From Rhynchosporium graminicola (taxonomy: Eukaryota; Ascomycota; Leotiomycetes; Helotiales; Ploettnerulaceae), in assembly GCA_900074885.1 (NCBI GenBank), contig FJUW01000014.1, forward strand, positions 440,505-504,504: a stretch of DNA of 64,000 bases. The letters are read 5' to 3'. Below, piece by piece: positions 12,372-24,181 of this stretch. The notes below the pieces were generated by a model. It did not search any database. It was not told where the DNA came from and worked only from the letters and a program-made list of their open reading frames with translations. The first letter of the stretch is position 1. Every line of letters begins with the position of its first letter. A program made the translations under genes and the position numbers.

Positions 12372-13106
12372 CTACTTTCCCTCTGCCGCCAGCTCCCTCT
12401 CCGCTTGTCGATAGTATTTCGCGGTATCTACACCATGCTGATTGTGATTCACAAAGTTGAACCATGGAACAGCATGCAAAAAAACGCCCGAATATCTGGA
12501 GTTTCTGCTCGCTACACCCTGCATGTATGGAGTCAACGTGCTGACGCCGTAAAGAGGCTCGCCCTTCTTTACTTTCGCAACCATTTCCTCCATATCCATC
12601 TTTACTTCTCTCGCATTCTCGTTGAAGCCGTAAAACCGATCTGCCATCGTACGCTATTAGCCAAACCCTTCTCAAAAGCCAGGCAAGTGTTTTGGGTGGT
12701 ACGAACATATCGATCGCTGGTAGAACATCAAGAATCCAGCACTCAATCCAATTGTTCCCGAAAGACGCATGATGGGCGCAAATCCTCCCTTTCCAACCAA
12801 TGAAGGTGCGATTTGTTCCCACAGAAGCATCATTCCGGGCGCAAAGGTAGCTGTCGCTGCTCCGACGGCGTAATCCGACTTGCGCGCATATTTGATAACA
12901 CGTTTTATGTGTCTGCCAAAGAGTCAATATCTCAGTGTCGATCGCGGGTTGATTAGAAGCGTTCGGGGAGCTTACGGGTCACTGTCAATGAGCTGAGGGG
13001 GGTTTAGTTAGCTTCATTCTGTAACATATAGCGAAGGTAACCGAACCGGATAGTCAGAGTCAATGGTCTTGGCTGGCACATATGGCCGCTGCTCGATGTT
13101 CGACAT
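12372..13106 (-). CDS. Complex I accessory subunit, 21 kDa family (NUZM type)
   Basis: Exons 13106-13047, 12992-12976, 12912-12707 and 12640-12372 give 183 residues (552 coding nt including the stop). The protein belongs to the fungal NADH:ubiquinone oxidoreductase 21 kDa subunit family (N-terminal and C-terminal domains as in Neurospora 21.3 kDa), an accessory subunit of mitochondrial complex I. The recognised blocks are YPLIDSDPHIKRVIKYA, then a hydrophobic segment, then RFYGFNENAREVKMDMEEM and FNFVNHNQHGVDTAKYY near the C-terminus. Exon 2 is only 17 nt. Two of the three introns begin with GTTCG rather than GTAAG or GTGAG. The frame is open upstream of the chosen ATG back to 13304, but that extension has no family similarity and is read here as 5' UTR. 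The promoter is shared with csm3. Confidence 0.92.
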
Positions 13107-13387
13107 CTTGAGGGCTGAGTGGAGATCCCAGTTGCTGATATTCTGCTCGTCGTCAACATAGTGATATCTCGTTCGGGTGGTCGTGGATGAAGCTCCACAT
13201 TGAAACGCTAGGCGAAATGTAACGCCGATTCGCCGAAGTGGTTTGGCGCGTCTCTCAAGATAGATGAGAGTCGAACGCGACTTGAATATTTTGCAGAGGG
13301 CCAAAACGCAACAAGATCAATTAAACCACTTTGAAACGCGAGCATTGGACTCAGAAATAGTCTGCCTCATCAAATTTCAATTTCAGC
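13107..13387. promoter_or_regulatory. 281-bp divergent promoter with CGCG-core motifs
   Basis: This segment separates the complex I gene (-) from csm3 (+). It contains GCGCGT at 13246-13251 and ACGCGA at 13275-13280 and 13336-13341. These resemble the CGCG-core MCB sites used by the G1/S factor MBF in yeasts. That would fit csm3, a replication-fork gene. The link is inference from motif likeness alone. Confidence 0.35.
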
Positions 13388-14430
13388 ATGTCACATGCCA
13401 ATGATCGTCCACTTCCGACAGACGGACCAACCGCAGGAGGGGATGAATTCGATGATTTATTCAATTACGATGCCGATATAAATGACCCTTTTAGTGACAA
13501 CTACGTCGTCCCTGGAGCGAAGGAAAGACAAAGAGAGAAGGACGCAGAAACCAAAGCAAAAGGGGGCGCGAATCTGGGAATTGACGAGGAAGTTGAGGTC
13601 ACCAGAAAACCAAGAGCTCCGCGAGTGAAGCTGGACGAGAACAGGTGAGGACCTCGGAACATGCTTTCATTCTATACTGACAAGAGTTCCAGATTACTAT
13701 CCGCGAACGGTATACCAAAACTACGGAATAGAGCAAAAAGTCGTCTCAAGTTAAAAGGCAAAGGTCATGAGGTACGATTGTGACTCCCCAAAAAAAGCAG
13801 ACCTGACATATTCAGTATTCCGATGCATCCAAACTCCTTTCTTTCTATCAGATATGGCTTGATGACCTCTTCCCGAAAGCTCGATTTCTCGATGCATTGG
13901 CAATGGTAGAGAAAATGGGACACAAGAAGCGAGTTCAGATGATGAGAATGGATTGGATCAACGAGGGCAAACCGCAAATAGTGAACGAGGAGGATACTGT
14001 TGACGATCCAGCACCAGCGAATGAGAATGATGGCCAAGAAAAGACAGCTCCACGGATTGCGCCTATATTCGAAGATGCAAGCGCGGAAAGACCAAAAACA
14101 CCTTCGGCTGACGATAACACTGGTGCTGATGTAGATATGGAGGACGAGGACTTGTATGGCGCTACACCGAGAGCAGTAAGACAAAAGCCTGTGGAGGAAA
14201 CTGTTTCACAAACAGATTCGCTATTTGGCGGTACTGGAGCTAGTATATTTGGACCAGCGAAGAGGGCAGTGGATGATTTTGGACCAGACGAGGACGAACT
14301 TGATGCTTTGTTAGCAGAGGAGGAAACCGTAGCTGTGAGCAGGCCTGTCAGTAAAGCACCACCTCAAGATGAGATAGATGATGATGAAATGGAGGCCATG
14401 AATGATATGGACATGGATGGTATGTGGTAG
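13388..14430 (+). CDS. csm3: Replication fork protection complex subunit (Csm3/Swi3/Tipin family)
   Basis: Exons 13388-13644, 13693-13771 and 13816-14430 give 316 residues. Csm3 (fission yeast Swi3, human Tipin) works with Tof1 to stabilise stalled forks and support the replication checkpoint in the nucleus. The Swi3 domain spans about residues 86-165. It starts at LLSANGIPKLR, continues through a basic stretch rich in Lys and Arg, and includes the aromatic segment YQIWLDDLFPKA and the block MGHKKRVQMMRMDW. An acidic, low-complexity C-terminus follows (about 170-316), with repeated Glu/Asp clusters and a DEDELDALLAEEE stretch. The N-terminus is also acidic (FDDLFNYDADINDPF), as in relatives. 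Both introns restore the conserved domain frame. It is followed in tandem by ski2, about 317 bp downstream. Confidence 0.92.
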
Positions 14431-14747
14431 TGAGGCAGTCATGTGCAGGATTCTGGCGCGCAAGGGGAATAATGAAATATGCTGGGGTTTGGACGACTCA
14501 ATGCCAGCTTGGCTGTCAATACTGTGAATATTCTACTAAAGCAATTGAATCAACTTTCCATATATAAACCTTGTGTTGTGATTTGTCTCAAAATGGATGG
14601 CGGGGTAGCTCTCAGCCTCGTTCGCCTATTCTGTGCCACCAGTGATGATCAACACATATGTTGATCGGTAGTCCAGCCTGTGAAGAATTTAGATACGAAA
14701 TACAACATCAAAAATTGTGCGCAAGCTTTATTGTGACCATTCTCAAG
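14431..14747 (+). other. csm3-ski2 intergenic segment
   Basis: These 317 bp hold the csm3 3' UTR and the ski2 promoter. The ski2 frame is open upstream of the chosen ATG to a methionine at 14658, but the family-like N-terminus begins at 14748. Nothing else is visible. Confidence 0.5.
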
Positions 14748-17700
14748 ATGACAGACAGTCTAGTCAGTGCTCTTGAAAAGGTACAACTATTAAGCAATAA
14801 TGCGGACGACGCAGCAGATAACTGGATAGATAACATCCTTGAAGAGCAACGCCCACGCAAACGCATCAAACAATCCACAGAAGACCTCAAGCGCGAGCTG
14901 GAAAACAAACATCTCACGCCCTCAACTTCATTCTCCATAGACTGGCTCAATAAGCTCCAACAGTAAGTCACTGCCACCTCCTGTGCAATTCGGTGGCTTA
15001 CACCAAGTCAAGGAGATGGGAAGCTCCCACAGACTTCACAACGCTCTTCAGAATTGCTCCTACACAGACACGAACCATAACCCGCTTTACACGCGAAGGT
15101 CTTTCCGGCAAAGTTACGGGATACAAGGAAGTTACAGTCCCTGCGAATAGTGCGACTGCGAAGAATAGCACGTCATTCCTGCGCAAGCCAGCCAACAGAG
15201 CCGATTTCGTGCGCGGCGCTGCAGGTTTCTTCCCTTTTGCGCCTGGCGGACTGGAGGGTGTGGAAGCTGCTGCTGCTTTGGAAGAGCAGGCCTTAAAGAG
15301 TGGAAATGATGTCCTTGCCAGTGGTGGTGCAAAGGCAAAGCTGGAAAGGGTGATCAACCTTGGAGATGGAGGATTACTAGAAATTGCTCCAGGATTGAGC
15401 AGAGGACTGGATTTTGGGATAAAGAAAAATGCGGAAGGGTACGAGAAAGAGGCGGAGGAGGTTTTGGGAGTTTTGGACGAGGAACCCGATGACAAGTTGG
15501 ACCAGGAGAAGGAGAATGGGGTCGATGCAGGGGACTCTGGTGAGACATCCGAAGAGGATGGAGAGGATGACATCGATTCCTTGCTACCCAATGAATTTCC
15601 TGCTCTGGAACCTCATGGCGTACTTGCTGCTTCAAGTTCGAAGAGGGGAGGCAGGGAATGGGCTCACATGGTTGACATCAAGAGGGATATTACGAATTTT
15701 AGAGAACTGGTCCCGGACATGGCCAGAGAGTGGCCTTTTGAGCTCGACACCTTCCAGAAGGAAGCTGTCTACCATCTCGAAAATGGAGACTCCGTTTTCG
15801 TGGCAGCCCACACTTCTGCTGGTAAGACGGTAGTGGCCGAATATGCTATTGCTCTCGCAGCAAAGCATATGACAACGGCAATTTACACTTCGCCAATCAA
15901 GGCTTTGAGCAATCAAAAGTTCCGAGATTTCAGACAAATCTTCGATGAAGTTGGGATCTTGACAGGAGATGTTCAGATAGCCCCTGAAGCAAGCTGCCTT
16001 ATCATGACGACAGAAATCCTGCGGAGTATGCTTTACCGTGGAGCCGATCTCATCAGAGATGTTGAATTTGTTATCTTCGACGAGGTGCATTATGTCAACG
16101 ATCTCGAAAGAGGTGTAGTATGGGAGGAAGTCATCATCATGTTACCTGAGCATGTTACCTTGATTTTGCTGTCTGCCACAGTGCCCAATACATACGAGTT
16201 CGCCTCCTGGGTTGGGCGGACGAAGCGAAAAGACATATATGTCATTTCGACGCCGAAGCGACCAGTTCCACTTGAGCATTACATCTGGGCTGAGAAAGGT
16301 ATTCACAAGATCGTGGATGCTGAGAAGAGATTCATTGAAAAGGGCTGGAAGGATGCGAATGATGTTTTGTCTGGTAGAGACAAGGTCAAGGCTCTTCCTC
16401 CGCCAGAAGCTAATCCTCGTGGGGGAGGTAACGCACGTGGAGCACGTGGTCAGCCCCCACGCGGTGGGAACCAAAGAGGTGGTCAACGTGGGGGTGCACC
16501 ACAGCGAGGTCGAGGTGGACCACCAAGGGCAAGTCATGCGCCTGGTCACATGGGCCGCGGAGGAAGGCCTGCCGGTCGAACCTCTGCCGCGCAGGACAAA
16601 ACTCTGTGGGTGCATCTCGTCCAGTTTCTCAAGAAAGAGTCGCTCCTTCCAGCGTGTATTTTCGTGTTCTCAAAGAAGCGATGCGAGGAGAACGCGGATG
16701 CTCTCAGCAACCAAGATTTCTGTACCGCAACAGAAAAAAGTGCCATTCACATGATCATCGAGAAGTCAATTGCAAGGTTGAAGCCTGAAGACCGACTCTT
16801 GCCACAGATTGTACGGCTGAGAGATATGCTGGGTCGAGGTATTGCTGTGCATCACGGTGGTATGCTTCCGATAGTCAAGGAAGTGGTCGAAATGCTGTTT
16901 GCACAGACTTTGGTCAAGGTTCTTTTCGCAACCGAGACTTTTGCCATGGGTCTTAACCTTCCAACTCGGACGGTCGTATTTTCGGGATACCGAAAGCATG
17001 ATGGTCATTCATTCAGAAATCTGCTTCCTGGGGAGTACACTCAGATGGCCGGGAGAGCTGGTCGTAGAGGGTTGGATCCTGTAGGTTCGGTTATTATTGT
17101 CGCTCCAGGTGGAGGCGAGGCACCACCCGTGACTGAACTTCGTCAAATGATCCTCGGAGATCCGTCAAAGCTTCGTTCTCAATTCAGATTGACCTACAAT
17201 ATGATACTCAATCTACTGCGTGTCGAGGCATTGAAGATTGAAGAGATGATCAAGCGAAGTTTCAGCGAGCACGCCACACAGCAGCTTCTGCCAGAGCATG
17301 AAAAGGCAGTCAAAGTCTCAGAAGCAGATCTGGCAAAGATAAAACGAGAACCGTGCAGCATTTGTGATGGAGACCTGGAAGCATGCCATCAAGCATCTCA
17401 AAATGTCAAGCAGCTCACTTTGGATCTGCATCTCGGTCTCCTTGCCACGCCCATAGGTCGACGGATGTTTTCTGCCAAGCGACTGATTGTATACAACAAG
17501 GATGGCATACGAACCCCAGGAATCCTCCTCAAAGAGGGCACCACAGGTGGACCTGCTCCGACTGTCCATGTTCTTGAAGTCAAGACAAGAAGAGATCAAC
17601 GAGACTCGACCGATCTACTCCCATATTTGCCAAAGTATAGGAAACTATTCACGAAACTTCCTGCTACCCCTAAAGAGATCAATGTCAAGACCTACCAAAT

Positions 17701-18689
17701 CCCCGTGGCTGACATAGAGTGTGTGACTGATATGGTAGTCAAAGGTGTCATTCCAGAAATTTTTGGGGCAAAAGAAGCACACACGGTAGCCAAAGAGAAA
17801 CTTGCCAGGATTTGCCAGTCATGGGAATCAGATGAATGGAACGAATTGGATTGGACAAAACTGAAGGACATGCAGCTTCGAGACATTCTCCTGAAGCGGA
17901 CCGAGGAATCGACCATCGCTCAGAAGGCTGCTTGTCTGAAATGTCCTCAATTCGTAAAACATGTAAGTCCAACCCACTATTTTGTTATCATGGTACTGAC
18001 ATGAAAAGTTTGCAATGTGTCACGATCAGTGGCTGATCCAAGAAAACATCTCTCAACTCCGCCAGCTGATGTCTGACCAAAATCTCCAACTCCTACCTGA
18101 TTATGAACAACGTATTCAAGTCCTCAAAGACCTCGATTTCATTGATGAAAGTTCTCGCGTTCAACTCAAAGGCAAAGTAGCCTGCGAAATTCATTCTGCC
18201 GACGAGCTCGTTCTTACAGAACTCATCCTTGACAACGTTCTCGCACCCTACGAGCCGGCCGAAATCGTCGCCCTTCTCTCGGCATTCGTCTTCCAAGAAA
18301 AGACCGACACGGTCCCAATCCTAACCGGTAACCTCGAGCGCGGCATGAAGACAATCATCGAAATCTCCGAGAAAGTCAACGAGCGCCAGACATACCATCA
18401 AGTTATTCTCTCCGCCGACGACTCCAACGATTTTGTTTCTCGGCCAAGGTTTGGACTGATGGAGGTTGTGTATGAGTGGGCTCGTGGTATGAGTTTCAAG
18501 AATATCACTGATTTAACGGATGTGCTTGAGGGGACTATTGTGAGGGTTATTACGAGGCTGGATGAGACGTGTAGAGAAGTCAAGAATGCGGCGAGGATTA
18601 TTGGTGACCCGGAGCTTTTTACGAAGATGCAGACTTGTCAGGAGATGATTAAGAGGGATATTACTGCTGTTGCGAGTCTGTACATGTAG
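14748..18689 (+). CDS. ski2: Ski2-like DExH RNA helicase of the cytoplasmic exosome cofactor
   Basis: Exons 14748-14962, 15013-17962 and 18009-18689 give 1281 residues. Ski2 is the helicase of the Ski complex (with Ski3 and Ski8) that unwinds mRNA and feeds it to the cytoplasmic exosome for 3'-5' decay. Visible motifs are I (AHTSAGKT, 337-344, Lys343), II (DEVH, 428-431), III (SAT, about 461) and VI (QMAGRAGRRG). The arch insertion and the C-terminal DSHCT domain follow; the last exon encodes most of DSHCT. A striking low-complexity insertion (about 541-595) between the two RecA-like domains carries many Arg-Gly-Gly units and few other residues. The N-terminal Ski3-binding segment with SIDWLNKLQQ is present, and the 50-nt intron joins it to RWEAPTDF. 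Length and order match fungal Ski2, and the assignment over Mtr4 rests on the N-terminus and the FVRGAAGFFPFAPGG block. Confidence 0.95.
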
Positions 18690-20750
18690 GTGGTCTTGGT
18701 CAATCGACTTGTATTAGTGATATGTTATGGGTGATCAGGTCCGCATGAAATCATTGCATTAGGCATAGATGGCGTCATAGAGTGGCAGCATTAGAAAGAA
18801 GAATACTTGCAAGACCGAATCCGCAACCAAGATATGAGAAAATTGCTTTCATAAAGGCAGCCTCCTATCCACGAATCATCCAGTGCTACCTCATAGCCGG
18901 TCACAGTTGACTTGATTGCTCCCGTTTCACCCAGTACCTTCAAGGCAGCCTACACGCTGACGAGCTTCACTTTTGACCACTACACCCTCCACCTCCAAGT
19001 TTCCTCAATCTAACCCAGCCATATCGCAGCTACGGGTGCCCTACCTCACACAGATACATTAAATTCAACTATATCCGTTGTCCATCATCATTTGCTCCCT
19101 CCTCACCATCGGTCAGCTTCTGCTGCATTCCCTTATCACAACTCCCAACGATTTCCACATCTGCATGCGAGCTTTCATAGTGCTTACATTCCTCGGTCTC
19201 TTCGTAAAATAGTTGGAAGCAGACTAGACAAATGAAAGTGACTTGCACTAGCTTCGGCATTTCGAAACTTTTGTTGATTGAATTATAGTACGTCGATGCG
19301 TAAGAGAACGTGGTGATATTGATGGTTGGAGGCTATTGGCCACGTTAGGGTTCGAGATTAGGGGTTCGAGGTTTGAGACTTGGGAGCTGAGAAGAACTTG
19401 TGTCCGCTTGAGTAGGCTGAGGAATACTGGATGCAGGAAGTGAGTCTGTGGTATCGGACAAACATGGAGAAAGACGGAGGTCTGTTGATATATGTGCAAA
19501 TTAGGACATTAGAAATTGTGATTGCGAACTGTGAATATCAGTTGTTACATGTTGACTGTGACGAATCTTGTCTGCTAATAAGTTTCGAGGAAAGTAAAAA
19601 GAATTGCGCCTTGAATCACGTCAAAAGCGGTACCTACGCAGCCTTTGGCTCATCACATTCATTGAGTCGCTGCCGCAATAGGAGAGATAAAGTGTGATCG
19701 AGAGCACTAGGCACCGGATCATATCGTTATATTTTCCCAAGATTGCGGTGTCAAGTTAAGAATTGCAAAAAAATATTGATATCATTGAGCGATGGAGTAG
19801 ACGAATCCTGTCACAAATACCCATCCTCCTCCCACCCTCCATCCCTTCCTTCTTCACTTTCTCAAGCACCTCCACGACCAAGATATTCACAAAATCCATA
19901 ACAGCTAGTAATATCCAAATCATATCCTCCTGAAATCATCACCCACGTTCTGCGTCAAGATGAAGCCTCTTTAAAGACCACAACATGCTTGTCTTTTTCA
20001 ACGGACTACCTCGCTCCTTTGTCGGATTTTCTTCCGCCTCATCGCGAGATGGTTCGAAGCTTTTGCTGCTTCCTCTCACCTCATGCCATAAAGATATATT
20101 ACCAGTGACTCGAATTAGAGTCTTTGTCCATCATCTATTAAGATCATCATGTTTCTGTTTTTTTCCTTTCTTCGGAAAATTGTGCTATAATTGTTCTGTT
20201 CAATTTTGGTAAGCGAGCTACACTTTCCACCATCCTTAAAGCGCTTTAGCTTCATCAGGAGCTATTACGCAGCTTAAGGATTTGTATTGTCAAAGAGCGG
20301 CGACGAATGAGCTAGCAGTCTCCGTTTGTGTAGTGGGGATTTTATATAGTAGTAATTATGGGTTTTGAGATCGCAATAAATTACGCTGCAGGCTAAATCG
20401 CTGCTGGATCCGGAAAATCAAGGGGTAAAATTTGGCAGTCAAAGGCCAGCAACGTCTGGATTCGTCGTAAAACCCTTTTAGTATACAAATATCCTTTCCG
20501 CTCATGGGGATCTCATTTCATCTTCAAGTCTTGGTCACTCGCTGATGTGTGAGCGCTGATGGCCTTGAAAATTTTGACCATGCCATCAACCATTACCCAT
20601 TCCCACCTGCACGTCTCACTTCGAGATTGCCGCCATCCATTTCTCTTGGTCCTTTCTGTTTGATGTTAGTGCCTGTTGCCGTAAAATGCTTGCGCTCATC
20701 ACATGGTATGGAGCTCGCGGAACCAGAGGATGAGAATGGGTGAGGGGCAC
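18690..20750. other. Long 3'-3' intergenic stretch
   Basis: Between the convergent ski2 and imh1 genes I see one possible small gene (19069-19260, listed separately) and otherwise only short frames. Near 19345-19371 a partial repeat (TTAGGGTTCGAG, then TTAGGGGTTCGAG) is present. It is not a telomere tract. Some AT-rich sequence lies at 19700-19800 and 20330-20400. Confidence 0.4.
19069..19260 (-). CDS. Possible 63-residue protein with one C2H2-like motif
   Basis: This single-exon open frame encodes 63 residues. Residues about 10-33 show Cys-x2-Cys-x12-His-x4-His with an aromatic residue four places after the second Cys, close to the classical C2H2 zinc-finger spacing. The conserved leucine before the first His is missing. 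The C-terminal third is acidic and polar. The segment before the motif is hydrophobic (LVQVTFICLVCFQLF), so a chance open frame with a membrane-like stretch is a real alternative. I do not recognise a family. Confidence is low because the frame is short and stands alone in a long gap. Confidence 0.3.
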   Translation of the reverse strand: MPKLVQVTFICLVCFQLFYEETEECKHYESSHADVEIVGSCDKGMQQKLTDGEEGANDDGQRI

Positions 20751-23700
20751 CTACTTATCAAAATGCAACAACTGTCCCAACACAGTCTTAACCAAATCCC
20801 CCTGCCGCTTCTTATCCTTCTGCTCCAGAAATTGCAACAAGATAGTCTTCAAATAAACATAATCCATCGCCGCCGCCGACTTCGATCCGTCAACGGCCGT
20901 ATTCGACCTCCCACTTTCAATCGAGCTCCTCGAACTTGTCTCATTCATCTTCATCTGCTTCATCTGTAGAACCTTGAACTCCTTTTGCAATTTCTCGTAC
21001 CGCTGATTCGCCTCATCGAGAACGCGACGGAGATCAGCACGCTGCTTTTCGACTTCACGAGCTTGTTTTTCGCTGCCATCTAATGCTTCACGAAGTTCTG
21101 TCATAGCAGAGCGGATTTCACTTGCGTCTTTAGCGGAATTCTCGGCCACAGCTTCCAGCTCGTCGCGTTTACGCTTCCATTCTTTCTCAGCATGTTCCAG
21201 CTCCCCTTTCTCATCAATAGCTCTCTTAAGATCACGTTCGAAATCCCGAATCCTATTCTTAAGTTCGTCGACTTCGCGTGCTCTACGTCGGCTATTCGTG
21301 CTAGCTTCTTCTTCTGCGCGGTCGCGCTCTTCGATAGCGGCTTCCATGCGTTCGCGCATATCTCGGACTTTGGCATCTGCTCGATCGTCGACGTCGGCTA
21401 GTAGGCGACGCATAGTCTCGCCTTCTCGAGTTCGTTCGCTGAGCAGACGTTGGACTTCTGCTAATTCTTCGTCGAGAGATTCGGTTTGCTCTTTGGCTTC
21501 TTTAAGTTGCATAGCCATTTCACCAGCTTGGTCACGCATGCTACCTAGAAGGCCCTGTGCATTGTTGTATTGCGAGCTACGGAGCTCGACTTCTTCCTTG
21601 AGACCCTTGGTTTCGGTAGTGAATTTTGTGACTTGTTCCTCCAAATCACGTACTTTATTCCTTAACTTGCCGGCCTCTTCTTGGACCTTGGCGAGCTCGG
21701 TCGATACTTTTTCCCCGGAGGCTGTAAGCTGAATTTTCTCTGCTTCAGCTCTCCGCATGTCACGCTGAGCAATACGATTCTGGTCCTCTGCTTTAAGTCG
21801 GGCATTTGTCTCTTGTGTGACCTTCTCATTCAGCGTCCTGATTTCGTTCTGACTGTCTGTGACCTGCTTCTTGAAGCTATTGATATCTGACTTAAGGTCT
21901 TTTTCCCTGGCCTCCAGACGTCTTAGATCCGATGTTTTGGTGGCCAATTCCTCCTTAGTCGCTTTCAGAGCTGCGTTCTCGGTACGAAGAGACTTGAGCT
22001 CTGGCTGGGCTTTCTGTAGCACATCCCGGAGATCAGTAAGATCTCTGTATCTCGAAGTAGCCAATTGTTGAGCAGCGCCCAGATCTGTCTGAAGTGCCGC
22101 GGATTTCGACTTCAAATCCTCGTATTCCGCTGTTAAGGATTTCAGGTCTGCTTCTGCCTTCTCTGACTCCTTGCTCTGAGACTTGTAGGTCTCAATTTCA
22201 CTCTCCAGACTGGATATCTTGTCTTCTAGGTCCTTCTTCTCCCTACGAAGGGTCTTGATCAGCTCCTTAGCCTCCACATGCTCTTGACCGATGTTGAGAA
22301 AGTTATCCTGCATGTTTTCAAGCTCTTCGCGCAAATCGTCCTCGGTCTTCCGCCTAATTTGGAGTTTAGCAATTTGTGAGTCTCGGTCTGCAACTTCTGC
22401 CTTCAGCCTGTCGATCTCAACTTGGAGATTGGTTGCGATGGGCGTTGGCGGTACCGAGTCTTGGGCCTTCTCAGATGCCTCATCCTTCGAAGCAGCAGCT
22501 ACTGCGTTGGCTCCCTTCTTCTTTTTCTTGTTCTTTTTCTTTGCTGCTCCCGTCGCTGCCCCGGGTATAGAAGCTTCAGCTGTAGATCCTTGTGCAAGTT
22601 TCGCTGGTTCCTCAGGTGTATGATTTCCTGCCTCCTCAATTTGCTTGTTTAGGTTCTTGACTTCTTCAGATAGCTCGGCTATTCGCTTGTTATCCTTGTC
22701 TTTGGCGACTTCTAGCTCCTTGATCTGTGTTTCAACCCTCTGGCGTATAGATTCGGCCTCCTTCCGTGCATCGCCTGCCAATTTCAAGTCTTTGGTGGTT
22801 GATTCCTTCTGACTCGCGAGCTCGGTCTCTAAAGTTGCTACTTTGTCACCTGCAGTCTTCTTTTGACTTACTAATTCGGCTTCGAGAGCTGCAAGTTGGG
22901 TCTCTGTGGTCTGCAATTTCTCCTTAAGAGCTTGAATTTCCTGCGTTTGGGCCTCAATCTTTTCTTTCCGACTTTCTTCCTTGGTGGTAGTCTCTTTTGC
23001 TTCATTGAGTTCTTTCGTTGCCTTCTCAAGGTCACGCGCTAATCCAGAGCTCGATTCTTGGGCCTTAGTCAGATTATTTTCTATCGAGAGCAGCTTCTGT
23101 TTCAGTTCCTCGATCTCTCTAGTCTTCTCTTTGACATCAGTCTGTAATTTTGGAACCTCATCATCATACGAGAAGAACTCCTCGCTAACATCCTTGTTGT
23201 CAGTGACCTCGGGCTTTTGCTTTGGAGAGAAGATTCTCATGACAGATGAAGCTGGTGATTTGACAGAGGCAGTCGGCGTCTCAATGCTTGCAGTATCTGC
23301 TTTCTCGGCTTGGGCATCTCCACCTGCGCCAGAAGCGCTTTTGAGGGTTGCAAGTTCGTCTTTGGCCGCGGATGCTCCCTTCACGGACTCCTCGAACTTC
23401 TTCTTGTATTCGTCTCGATCGGCAGACACACGCTTGAATTCATCCATGATCATGTCCCCTTTTAGGTTGAGTTGATTTAGGTATTCAACCAGCGCACCGG
23501 GATCAGATATGGTCGTCAGAGGTGTATGTTCCTTCAAGGCTTTCTCGAATGGCTCTATCGAAACTGCTCGAGCATGCGCTATACGGTAGGAACGCAGGAG
23601 ATCTGAAAGAAAGTTTGTCAGCGCGGAACCAATCACCAAGCCTGTGAAGCTTGCCTGCATATCTTGTTTCCATTTTCTCGAGCTTTCGTAGCTTCGTCCG

Positions 23701-24181
23701 CACATCAGGAGGCAGCTCAATCTGCACCGGAGGTACGGGCGCATCTGCAGAAGATTCCATTACAGGAGCCTCCACCGTTTTCTCTCCCCCTTCCCCTGAC
23801 ACGCTTGTAGGAGGTGTCATGTTGTCCGTGGACTGAGGCGTCTTTTCATTCCCAATTGAAGGTGTTCCAACCCTCGATGGACCTTCGGACTCGTCTTCTA
23901 TAACAAACGCGTTTTCGAACTCCGAAGGGTCTGGTCCTCGTGCGGTTGACACCTCATTATCCTTCGGCCGCGATCTCCTTGGTTTTGAGGCGGGAGATTC
24001 GGTTCTTGAACTGGGCCGTCTGGCAGTTGAAGCAGATCTTGCTACCGGAGGAGCTGCTTTTGCACGAGCTTGTTCTTCAGCAATACGGGAATCTATAGCC
24101 CCTTTGAGTCGCTATGGAGAGGTCAGAATTGGTCATAAGGCTGTGTAGTCAAAGGTTTAGGGGAATGCTGACTTGAAACAT
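20751..24181 (-). CDS. imh1: GRIP-domain golgin (Imh1 type)
   Basis: Exons 24181-24173, 24111-23655 and 23602-20751 give 1105 residues. The protein is a trans-Golgi tether: the C-terminal GRIP domain (about 1060-1105, with MDYVYLKTILLQFLE and the conserved Tyr) binds the Arl1 GTPase, and the rest forms long coiled coils. Heptad-rich sequence with Glu, Lys, Gln and Leu fills about residues 190-1040, broken by a Lys-rich Ala stretch (about 575, with KKKNKKKKKGA). The N-terminus MFQ-RLKGAIDSRIAEEQAR is typical of fungal Imh1-like golgins, which fixes the tiny 9-nt first coding exon. The second intron (23654-23603, 52 nt) starts with GC, not GT (CAG/GCAAGC...TTTCAG); splicing it restores METRYA-DLLRSYRIAHAR, a conserved block. 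The gene is divergent from lnp1 with 304 bp between the starts. Confidence 0.93.

Noticed and set aside
13014..13304. N-terminal extension of the complex I subunit by 66 residues
   Set aside because: The frame is open, but the added residues have no family likeness and take up most of the divergent promoter. The ATG at 13106 gives the expected length.
14998..15591. A 197-codon minus-strand frame within ski2
   Set aside because: It is the shadow of the conserved ski2 coding frame. The translation is Ser/Pro-rich without features.
19345..19371. Telomere-like TTAGGG words
   Set aside because: Only two imperfect units in a GTTCGAG context. Not an internal telomere tract.
23603..23636. A 34-nt GT-AG intron in imh1 instead of the GC-AG intron
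   Set aside because: It is shorter than any other intron in the window and would insert seven residues into a conserved block.
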